From Leptidea sinapis (Eukaryota; Arthropoda; Insecta; Lepidoptera; Pieridae), in NCBI RefSeq assembly GCF_905404315.1, contig NC_066282.1:9944501-10008500 (forward strand): a stretch of 64,000 bases of DNA. The letters are read 5' to 3'. The notes under the pieces are model-generated. The model ran no database searches. It saw only the letters and a program-made list of their open reading frames with translations, and was not told the DNA's origin. This document shows, piece after piece, positions 42,213 to 53,700 of this stretch (positions within the stretch are counted from its first letter, which is position 1; every line of letters begins with the position of its first letter). Both the position numbers and the translations under genes were made by a program.

Positions 42213-42385
42213 TGAAATTACTGGTCAAATGAGACTTAACATCTTATGTCTCAAGGTGACGAGTGCAATTGTAGTGACGCTCAGAATTTTTGGGTTTCGT
42301 AAGAATCCTCAGCGGCACTGCATTGATCAATTACCATCAGCTGAACGTCCTGCTCGTCTCGTCCCTTAATGTCATAAATAAAAAA
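42213..42385 (+). mobile_element. SINE-like family A, copy 11 (right arm of an inverted pair)
   Basis: Starts gaaattactggtcaaatgag and runs to the A-rich end; 5'-truncated. Placed head to head with copy 10, two bases apart. Confidence 0.88.
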
Positions 42386-43121
42386 TAAAATAAAAAAATA
42401 AAGATTGCGTCATCCAAAATACTACAAGAGCAGTTAGTTATCACCTAAGGTGTATTTTGGTATTTCTTCTGACACGTTTTTAGAACATTAACCTCTGTTA
42501 GTGTTAGTAATGTCACAATTCCCATCTGGGCACATGCCAGACTTTCGACAATGCGTATCTTTAAATAGCGGCCGGCATGAAAGTTTTCTCACATGTCGTG
42601 CTTTAGGATTCTGAACGTTACTACGATCAAAATAATGACTGGAGTTGTGTTAATTACAGTTAACGCAATAAAACGGCAATTAACCAGAAAATATATTTGT
42701 TATGCCAGTGTACAATGTTGTTTTGTGTTTGACGTGTTTAATAAATAAATTGTGAACTGCAATTATTTAAAGCTAATAAAGTTAAGCTTAATCGTCCAAA
42801 ATACCTGTAGGTATGAAAATTCAGATAGGTACGTTCTATTAAATTTGTGAGTACGCAACGTCAGGCGCCGTGGCAGTTTGAGAAATAGTATCAGACAAGA
42901 TAATCTGTGGAAATTTGCGCCTTTGCCAATTAATAGCTGGAGCATAATTATTACTTTCAACAGCGTATCACTCCAAATAAATACAACCATTTATACCTTT
43001 AACCCTAGTAATTAAAAATGATTATGATTTTTTTATTTGTGTTTTTTAACCAAATTCGAACAAATTGAATCTTCAGCTATTCTGTTTAATATAAGAATTA
43101 TTCTGTCGCAGATCATTTATA
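42386..43121. other. Unassigned intergenic stretch
   Basis: AT-rich, nothing recognised. Confidence 0.45.
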
Positions 43122-43317
43122 CGTCTAGATAGAATAATACAGCTGTTAAAACGTCGAAAAAAATTGAGTTTAGAACTAAACTATATTTTGAGCAATTCAC
43201 GCACACTTACACAATGTGTTATACCAATCGCGAGTGTAAGACGTAGCTTGTCACGCACACTAAACTAATATTCCAGTTTTTATCGGTTATCTAACAGCAA
43301 GAGACTCTATCTAGACG
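43122..43317. mobile_element. MITE with TA target duplication (Tc1/mariner-like)
   Basis: cgtctagataga at the left and tctatctagacg at the right, flanked by TA on both sides (43120-43121, 43318-43319). About 196 bp, no coding. Confidence 0.65.
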
Positions 43318-43319
43318 TA

Positions 43320-44093
43320 CAAATTATTTAAGGATTCTTTGGTAAAAAAAATAAGAGACAATGAAATAATATAATAGTTGACTTTTATACCATGTTTATA
43401 ATCAAGTAATATATTTAACAACAATGCATATTTATAAACGATATATTATACAAGAGTAGAATAAAGTGATTTCAATACAATATTTTGGACATTTATACCG
43501 CTAAATTTATTTTGTAGACAGTGAGTAAGGCGCCTCTTGACTCATTGTATATCTTGGTTCCCTGGTGATAGACCAGAACGATATATCAGCTGACATTATC
43601 AAAAGAATTGTAGCGAAATATAGCGGTAACAACAATCTTATTTATACCTAGAACAAATAATAGACGAATAAGAAGGGATTTTCGAGATTAATCATACTTT
43701 CTAATAATTCAAACTAATAAGATGTAACTAATTTTACAGAAGTACCAACAGTGCGTAGGTAAATGGCTACCGAAGACTAGGACAGCTTTTGGCTTGGCGT
43801 AACAACTGGATGGAATAATTATGGTATCAACTGCAAATATAAAAAAAATGCATGCGTACAAAGTACACGTCATGTCCGAAGTGAAACTCGCATTGTGCAT
43901 GAACTTCTAAACTGCATATGAAGTCCTGGAACGCGTTGCTAGGATGACACATGATTTCAACCGCTATGAAAGGCATTACTATCACCACTAATATATATGT
44001 ATATAATCTTCTGGTGTCTATGTAGTAATACGTCGTGCGCATGAAATCAGAATATTTTAAGGTATACTCGCGTCATACATAATCTCTTCTTTA
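43320..44093. other. Unassigned intergenic stretch
   Basis: AT-rich, no exon or repeat recognised. Confidence 0.4.
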
Positions 44094-44265
44094 TTTCATG
44101 AAAATAAGGTACGAGACGAGCAGGACGTTCAGCTGGTGGTAATTGATACGCCTTGCCCATTTCAATGCAGTGCCGTTTAGGATTCTTGAAAAAACCCCAA
44201 AAATTCTGAGCGGTACTAAAACTGTGCTCGTCACCTTGAGACATAAGATGTGAAGTCTCATTTGA
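44094..44265 (-). mobile_element. SINE-like family A, copy 12 (truncated)
   Basis: Reverse copy that stops abruptly at gtgaagtctcatttga, where a GC-rich LINE end begins. Confidence 0.85.
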
Positions 44266-44998
44266 CGCGCCCAGGCGCGCGCCGCCCGGAACCTTCTCCG
44301 TCCCGTACTGGCGTCCCACCTGCCTTTCCTTATGAAGCTGTGCGTCTCAAGGCGTACGTTTGCACGTGACTCACCTACGCGGCGCCCGCCTGGTTCGCGC
44401 TGACAAGTGAGACGGATCGCAAGTCGCTGCGAGCGCAGCAGTCATTGACACTCCGCACCATCTCCGGAGCACCACGCTTTGTACTGAATCAGGTGATGTT
44501 CAGAGACATGCGCATGGAGAGCCTGGCCAACTTCGTTCATCGCCGGAGCACCTCTGTGTTCGCACGCGGCGATGGAGCGCGATCCCAGCATCTGCGTGGC
44601 ATCGCGCCATACCATCGACGACCGCCGGACATAAGACTACCACGTGACCTAGTATCCTAGGACACGACTGCTTCTTCGCTGCTGGCTGATGGATGCTCAC
44701 CGGTACACTATCGGCGGGTTTGACCTCGCTGAGCGGCGAGTGCAAGCCAACCATGGACCTACCACCCTGCCGCAATCTGCAGATCACTAATGACACTACG
44801 CGGACTCGATCACACTGCAGCAAAATACCACCGGACATGACACCACGGGCCAACCAGTCCCACCCTGCCTGTAGTTGCGAGCGGCGATGACATCACTGAA
44901 AGGGGCCATCGCCCCGAACAGTTACCCCGAGGAAGCGGACGCGGAAGACCCAGGAGGGTTTGTTAATTGGGCTAGCAACTAGTAATAATAATAATAAT
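44266..44998 (+). pseudogene. GC-rich LINE reverse-transcriptase C-terminus with TAA-repeat tail
   Basis: Reads LTYAAPAWFALTSETDRKSL, RAQQSLTLRTISGAPRFV, then PPDIRLPRDLVS, the end of a Jockey/I-like ORF2. The tail is (TAA)n at 44980-44998. 5'-truncated on insertion into the SINE. Confidence 0.8.
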
Positions 44999-45677
44999 CC
45001 CAGGAGCGTTAAACGTATCCAGGAGTGTAACGCAACGGTGTTTTCATACCCCCTCCATGATGGTAGCGTTAAACGTATAACGCAACCTTGTTGGAAGTCG
45101 CATTAGAAGTTTCACTTTATTAAGTAACAATAATATATTCTGAGTCGTAACGGCAAAAGAAAAAGTGCTCGTTTTCTAATTGCAAAAATTCACAGTACGG
45201 ACTGCTAATACTTCTCATATAAATTAATATAGGACTAGTCATGTCACTCGCTACTCTTTTCTTTTAACTTTTTATCCATGGTTCAGGCTAACGATACATT
45301 ATACAATAATTTAAAGATATATTTCAATAACACACATTTAGAAGTAAATTTAAGTCAAAATACAAGCATAATATAACTTTTTTTTTTATTTGAATTTGAA
45401 TGAACAATAGTATATACAATGTAAACTTCTTAATTGGGAATGGACGGCCAAATTCTAAGCTAGTAAGAATAGCGAATAACAAATAAATGTCAACTTATAT
45501 GAGTATTTATCCCGGTTTCAACCATCTGGAAATGTTTTTTTTTAAACCAAAGATACTCTTTTACGTTTCATCAAAGTTGGCTCAAAAACTTCTTAAGAAA
45601 TGTCGATATTCAATTTAGCTTTGGAAGTGGCCATTCACACGTAATTACAAAACTCACGTGAATAATTATACTAATAT
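44999..45677. other. Unassigned intergenic stretch
   Basis: Two copies of agcgttaaacgtat... (45005-45030 and 45066-45085) lie near its start; otherwise nothing recognised. Confidence 0.4.
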
Positions 45678-45974
45678 CCGAAATCGGTAAGTGCCCCTGT
45701 GCCGCGGTATGCCTTAAGATCGGTGCGATTTTGGAGCGCGCACAGCGGCCTGTCAATGCGAATTATTTTAAGTGTATTAATAGATTCCTTATTATTAGGA
45801 TGATTTGAGTGAATGTATAAGAAAGCTATTGAAACAAGCTATACGACCATACAAAATCAAATCTCTTCTGAACCAAATAAGGGTCAGAACTTGGTCGGCC
45901 GTAGTGTGCCGTACGGCACTTCCGATTTTGGTGTATCTAAAAATCTAGTGACATATTGCACTTACCGATTTCGG
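45678..45974. mobile_element. MITE-like element with perfect 17-bp inverted ends
   Basis: ccgaaatcggtaagtgc at 45678-45694 and its exact reverse complement at 45958-45974. No coding, no clear target duplication. Confidence 0.65.
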
Positions 45975-47202
45975 AATGTTAGGTATAAAACAAACATTAG
46001 AATTAAAAAAATTATGTTGTAGTAGATATTTAAAGAGTAAATACACGTTGAAGCAATTTTTGCAGTAATTGAGGTAGCCAAATAAGGACAATTAAGTCGA
46101 AACCAGCAAACGATCGAGTTATATAAAAGGGAATACACAATATTTAGAAATCGCTGCTTTTTGTTTATTCTAAAAGTTTCTGAAAAAATCCGAAAATTTC
46201 GTCGTAGATACAGAAGTCAAAAGATAATAGACATAAATGTTTTATAAAAGTAAAAATATTTTTTTACAAAATCACTGAGGTATATTGGGATAAGTAATCT
46301 CAAAATTTCAGTTAATAGGTATATTCATTAAAATATATAAATATTTGTACAACAGTATTCATACTTAATATAAAGACTAAAAATTAAATAAAACATTAAA
46401 TTCTAGAATCGCTTTAGATTAGCACGTTCAACTGACATGTAAAGTACTTTTAAAAATTCGAGTTTTGTAATACAATAACTTCGTATTATGAAAAAAAGAT
46501 CTAAAAATTTATACCTGATGCCCATACTCAGTTTAACCACGCTGAAAAAATCTTTATAAGAATGGCACCTAGGCCAGATCAGAAAAGGGTATGTATGATA
46601 TTGAAAATCTTAACATTTGCGACAAAATCCATTGTCCAAGACAGTTGTGACTAGATATTAACTCTGAATTTATAAAACATAATGGTTATATGCTTCCAAC
46701 TTGTAATGTCTGACACTTGTTCATTTTGCTCGAGAATACTCTAGATGGGTGGTTCAAGACATGGATTCTCTCCCGGCTTGAAACTATGAGATATTCGTCT
46801 GTTATGCAATTAAACAATCAGTTGAACCTAAAGACTGCAAAGGCAGCAACAAAATTTACATCACTGATAGAAAACCAATACTTAAATTTCAAATTAAACA
46901 ATTCCAACATCAACTTTAAGTACTTTTGATTACGCAGAACATGTCTTTGTTCGTTTTCTTTGAAATGATAAGGAATCTACTATAATATTTATATTCATTA
47001 TTTTTAAAAACGTAAAAAGATCTGTAGTTGTCATTCTATTTCGCTGATGCGATTATGACGTTCGAACATTAGAACAAGACAGATTTTTATAATATTTTCA
47101 TAAAATATGATATTGATGCTATTAATAATAATAATAAGATACTGAATTATATAAGGCATCATTCATATATTATGCTAGATTTATAAAGCTATAAAGGCAA
47201 CC
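45975..47202. other. Unassigned intergenic stretch
   Basis: AT-rich; short open frames here have no recognisable features. Confidence 0.4.
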
Positions 47203-47295
47203 CACCTGTAATTCCTCTGGTGTTGCGAGGTAGCATAGGCAAGAGTAATCACTTATCATCACTTACATCAGGAGATCCGCAGGCTTTTTTATCCT
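47203..47295 (+). mobile_element. Jockey-like LINE 3' end (family L), short copy 4
   Basis: cctgtaattcctctggtgtt gcgag and the diverged aatcactta...tcaggagat block of the family. Confidence 0.55.
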
Positions 47296-47640
47296 TCTCT
47301 TTCATAAAAAAGATACCCTGTATGATGTGGCAGTTTATTATAATAATAAAAATGGAAGAGAACATAAACATTTTAATATATAAAAGAACACTATGGAAGT
47401 AAACTTTTAGTAATTTTCTGTAGGTATTCCAAAATATGAGAAAAGTAGTAACACATAGTAATTATAAACAAAGTTAAGAGAAACTCCAAAAAACTTAACA
47501 TTTCCAACTCCGCCCGTTGGTTCAAGTATTAAACTAACAAAAATGGAAGACTTCATTGTTCTGGTCATTTGAGCACTATTCAATATAGATTTCAAGTATG
47601 CATTCGACTTGATTGGTCGCTGATAGAGATAAGAGAGTGG

Positions 47641-47794
47641 TCATCGACCAATAATCGTTGGTTCATCCGCCATTGCTAATTCATCTGTGGCTGCTTTGTC
47701 GCCTTTTCTTTTCCGAGAGTACCACAGGAAAGACACGGCAGCAAACAAGTTGACAAGAACCACCAACCATGCTAGGAAATAGCTGATGTGAAAG
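47641..47794 (-). CDS. Membrane-protein gene, last exon
   Basis: Acceptor cttccag. 50 codons plus TGA: the last TM helix, stop-transfer SRKRK, and the tail ADEPTIIGR. A possible AATAAA for the minus strand lies at 47334-47339. Confidence 0.85.
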
Positions 47795-50700
47795 CTGGAA
47801 GTACAATAATGGGTAAGGATCGCGTATTTTAACATAATATATACTATTGAAGTGAATTTTCTTTATTGATGTGTGAGAGAAATTTTATAGTAAATCGTCA
47901 CGATTTTCGGTTACGCGCCATGTTGTTTTTTGTGACATAAAGAATATTAGGCTGAAAATAATAAAATAAAAAGACATATTTGTATGCATGTCTATTATAA
48001 TAAAATAGCTTTAATGTTATATGGATTTTTTTTCTTAAGCATTATTTATTCAATTTCTGTGAAGTTGTAAATAGTAGAAAATCATCTATGTTATAAAGAA
48101 ATTTCACTTCTCACCTATGTACTCTCCTACACACACATATTTTTTAGCTAGCGCGAGATTTGCTTGATTAAAATTTATCAGATTCACTCATTTAAATTTA
48201 TTACTACAACAAAATCCTTTCACTGCCAGCAAAGTTTTAAAAAATACGTGACAATTTTATTTCATGGCTTAAATTAGTTGTGAACGGCGCTTCGTTCGCT
48301 TGAGAATTTATTAATTAAACAATCATGCTACCAGTAAATTGTAGAATAACATGTATGGTTATGGTTCCCCGTGGGATTTGACTCATCAACTGTTTGCACA
48401 CAAAGATGAAAACAAAAAAACGTAGTTTATAAGAATGTTATAGCCAGAGCAGTTTGTATGTGTATTATTTGCAAGGTAGTAAAGTTTCTAATAAAATAAA
48501 TAAATGCCGACAAAAGTAACCATTCCACGCGGACAAGGCCGCATATATTTTTATGATATTTCAGTGACAATATTATGTAATTAATAAATAATAAAATCAA
48601 ATCAAAATCACTTTATTCACGTAGATAAAGGAATACATAATATGATTTTTTTCCTATACAATAAAGTCATTGACACTCTCTTAAACGCTAAATACACTTA
48701 CAGCTTCATCGTTTCACAAATTATTTATATTTATATACTGCAAATCGAATATGAAATATCAGAAATAATTTGTCGAGATAAGTTATGCTTGATAGCAGCA
48801 CTCCTAGATATTACCTACTAACATACCAGTTGAATCATTAAAATAAATTAGTCAATTAACTCTCGACGGTACGTGGCGTATCTATTTCCTCATTATAAAT
48901 CTCGTTCACAATTTCAATAATTATATTTAGAATTTCTCGAAGTGTTAGTACTTTCTATTTAATGGCAAATGTATATTAATTACAACCCTTGAACTAGCGT
49001 GGACTATAGCAGAAATTTTCAAAAAAGTATTTTACTAAAACATATTTAATGTTTTTAATATGATAAATCCAAAGATCTTACTTACTAGGTCGTAGTTTGA
49101 TTTATGGTTACTCAGGGATTTTGCTTTTCAAAAAGTATTTTGTAAATTTACTGATGCTCGTCAAAGGAACGTAATAAATGAATGATTTTAATAAAATGCT
49201 TTAGCTAATTAAAGCTTTTTGGGCATACCCTATGACCTACCCTACCCTACTATGTAAAATCTACAAAGCTATATATAAATACACATACAGATACCTGAAT
49301 GTACTATATTGATAAACAAATCAATACTTACTAGTGGTAGGCATGTTCTGGATAAATATATTTTAAATTTTTCTTCATATGGTCAACTGTTGACATGGTC
49401 ACTTGAACAACCACAAAAGTGCAGGACGCTGTTGAATAAAAATCTTAATTAAATCAAGGTAGATTTATGTTGTACATAAAAAAGTCTGGCATTTGTAAAA
49501 TTTGTATAGTGTCCCAAATAATCGTACGAAAATAAACCATGAAATTTGAATTCCCACTGAAGGGAATATATCACGTTAATCTTTATAACAAATATTTCAT
49601 CATTTAAATCGTTCAATGTATTATAGTATTTATTTTATCAAACTATATAAACATCGAATAGCATAACTGTGTTTAGGTCTGAAGGGCGCCGTAGCTAGTG
49701 AAATTACTGGGCAAATGAGACTTAACATCTTATGTCTCAAGGTGACGAGCGCAGTTATAGTGCCGCTCAGAATTTGGGTTTTTCAAGAATCCTGAGCAAC
49801 GCTGCATTGTAATGGGCAGGGCGTATCCATTACCATCAGCTGAACGTCCTGCTCGTCTCGTCTCTTATTGTCATAAAAAAAATGTCATGTTAAGCGACGG
49901 TAACACTGACGTAATAACAAGTAGAATCACTTAAAATAAAACGATACACTTTATATAAAGAGAAAACAAAGACCAATGTCCACAGTGATATCAATGTAAT
50001 TCAGGCCTTTTTACCTTAATACTCATCAATCGAATCATGAGTTTAATCAAAGTTAATGAGAAGTATATAGTAGTATTTAAGTAACATGTAAATTAAATTA
50101 AGAAATAAGGCTTACACAGACGTGTCCTTAGACTGGTTTGATTTAGGAACTTTTGAGTTTTTAAAAGCTTCGGAGGACCGCAGAAGTATTAGGGGTTAAA
50201 GTATGAAATTGCCGATTTGTGCTGAAAATCTTTTTTTTTTAATTGAACATATTTATTTAATCAAAATAATTACCATTATTATCTATACATTCATTTATGC
50301 CTTTGCGATAGAACTATAGTGATCTAGATTCGACAAACTGTGTGAAAGCATTTTGTACTGCCTGCTGAGAAGAAAACTTTTTATCACGTAGAAAATTGTC
50401 CAAATGACGAAAAAAATAGTAGTCCGTTGGAGCAAGGTCTGATAAATACGGAGGGTTACCACCAAACGGTTACCATTACCGTTTTATTGGTAAGCTTTGC
50501 CTTAGTACCCTGCTGCAGCGTTTGACCTGGGCTAGCCTTGCATTTTTCGCTTACGGATATCGTATCCACTTTTCATCGCATGTCACAAATTGATCCAATA
50601 TTCCTTCATTCCTGTATCGATTCAACAAGGCAAAACAAGTTTCAACACGCGTTTCTTTCTGCAGATCAGTCAAACCTACCTTACGAAGGTACCCATTTTT

Positions 50701-53700
50701 CATATTTTTTTATTTTATTCATTTGACGCAAATGAGTCAATATTGTAGGTAAGGTAACGTTAAACCATGACGCAAATTCCTGGGTAGTTTGGCTTGGATC
50801 GGCATCCACCATCTCTTTCAATTCATTGTTATTCACCTGTGTGAGCGGTTTTCCACGTGGTTCGTTCTTCAAATCAAAGTTTCCATCACGAAAGGGCTTA
50901 AACCAAAATCGCACGGTGCAATCATTAGCAGTCCCCAAAGTCACTTCGTAGTGCCTATTACAATAAAATGACAATTTCATACTTTAACCCCTACTATTTA
51001 GTATTACAACTAGTTTCCTCCACGTATTCCTACTCAAAAAAACCTGGAGACACGGAAAGCGATTTGAGTATATTATATGCATTTATGTTTGTTCAAAGAA
51101 AATTCTTTCACTTCAAAAACGTTGCCATAAGAAGCGAAGTATCTACACGTCATGAATTGAACTTAATTCCAGAAAAACATTCCAAACCACAATCATGTCG
51201 AAACTGAGTTAAGTACACAAAACTAGTCACGTGATTCAAATTAACGGACTGACAAAAATGGCAACGCTACTGTCACTCTTAAAATGACATCATGACTTAG
51301 TAGTGCAACCCACACGTATGGAATATACTAATATTTATTAAAATTTAAACGCGAATTCCTTAAAGAGTGATGTTTGTGTCTTGGAACGTTATTCAGGAAC
51401 TACGCCCAATTAACTATTATAATATTTTTTGTTGTTAATATTAAACCAAAGAAAGCATTAAAAAATAAAACGAAAAATGGTAAATTCAATGAGTTCAGCC
51501 TTTGTTTAGCTATACTCATTGTTATTGATAAAAATGTATAAATGAACCTATAAAATCCAAAAGTTATTCTCAGATCCGACGTATCCGAAAATATCTTCGC
51601 AAATTTTTCAGTTTACTTTAAACATTTTTATCTTTTCTTCAATTTATTTTTAAAAGGAAAATCACCATAACTTTATATTATTTAACTTACTGCTTATAAA
51701 ATGTATTCCCGCTGCAAGGCGTTTGAACATGTACCTCGGATTTCTAAACGTGTAAGTCGAGAAGCCACATCCCATCGCCATCACGAATAGACTTATGATA
51801 CCAAAAGATATCATGGTGCGGACGTAGTCTGCAATGGTTGAAGACTTTAGAAAATAGAAAATTAATCAAAGGTTAATAATAAACATCCTATTGCAATGTG
51901 TAAGCATTATTGTGTTTCGGTCTGAAGGGCGCCGTCACTAGTGAAAGTACTGGGCAAATGAAACTTAACATCTTATATCTCAAGGTGATGAGCGCAATTG
52001 TGAATGTGATGAGAATCCCAAAAATTCTGAGCAGCACTGCATTGTAATGGGCTGGGCGTATCAATTACCATCAGCCGAACGTCCTGCTCGTCTCGTCCCT
52101 TATTGTCATAAAAAATCTTATTGCATCGAATATCTAAAAAAATGTACAAAACAAATGTGTTACAACAGCCAAAAAAATTGTTAGAAAACAGTTTTGTGGA
52201 TAAGGTTACTATAACATAAATTACATTCTTAATGATACCACAGACTGGGAATGAAGCGAACACCCTCAGGCTTTTTAATAATAAATTTTCCAGCACACTT
52301 GCTCGTAAAGTGAGCCTTATTACATCGTACTTAGGGCCATAAGCCCTTGCATAATAATACAACACAGCATAATAGAATTATCCCTACAAAGTTCAGTTAG
52401 TACCTAACTAGTGTCAATATTCTAAAACCTAACTGCAAAGTGTATGAGTAAAAAGAGCATTTTCAATTCAACCAGGTAATATTTTTTTTTTGTAATAACA
52501 AAGTGGTTATATGTCGCTGAAAATACATTTACATTTTTGGAATAAATGAATGACCTAATTAATACCTAAAAACAATTATTATTATCAAAATATTAATAAT
52601 TCATAATAATGTAATGAATATATGCATTTTGTCACTAAAATTATAATTTAGAAAGTAGGCTAGGTATATTATGTAATTACCTTACATGTGGCGCGTGCAA
52701 AAAAAAACTTGCGCGCCATTTCCACTAATTTTCATATTTTGTATCGCATTTGTTGCTGTATGGTAAATAATTGTAAAAATGTCAAGTTTTAGTGCAGAAG
52801 ATGAACAATTCATAGATTTAACCCCACCAGAAATACGGAAAAATTTATAACGAGGAGTGTTGCAAGGAGCTGTTTCACCTGATTCCTGCCACCGAATTCC
52901 ACCTTCGCACGACACGCCACAAGTTAGGATATCATCCCCACCATGTGCGGCGGTCCTCCTCAGTGCGGTTTTCAATGAGCTTTGTTCCACGTACTACAAA
53001 GCTGTGGAATGAGCTTCCTTGTGCGGTATTTCCGGGACGATACGACATGGGTACCTTCAAAAAGAGATCACAGACACCTTCCTTAAAGGCAGGCAACGCT
53101 CCCGTGATTACTCAGGTGTCGCAAGAGAATGTGGGCAGCGGTGATCACTTAACACCAGGTGACCCGCACTTTCGTAAAATGCCATCAAAAACAATCCAAT
53201 ATCGTTTTGAAAATTGTAACCTCACCAAATTGTATACTTATTATATAGTAACAAAATTTGAAAAAAAAAAAAAAGCCCGCTGAGTTTCTTCAGCCCGTTT
53301 GTTCTTAGGTCAGACGCAACTATTTGGAATTGGTAAATTTTAAAGATCAGTAAGTGATTTTAAATCTTATTTTGAATAAAATGCATACTTAAATTTAAAG
53401 AACAATGGCGAAGTTTCATACTACAAAATATTTGAAATTGAATGGAAGCGTCTCAAGAACTGACGTGTACTAATTAATTCTCTATAATTTTCTGCATCTA
53501 CTGACATTATTCATTTTTAATTTGGAACCGGGATAATGGAGAATTAATGATTATTTTGTTTGAGTTTTTAGGTAAGGTTTTTATTTTTATTACTTTACCG
53601 TTCTAACTTATATATATATATTATACTTATCTATTATATTCCAACTAACATGTACCAACAACAATAACACTGAATAAGACCAATTCCAAAAATCTTTAAG

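Noticed and set aside
44500..44853. 117-codon minus-strand open frame
   Set aside because: Antisense to a clear LINE reverse-transcriptase C-terminus in GC-rich sequence.
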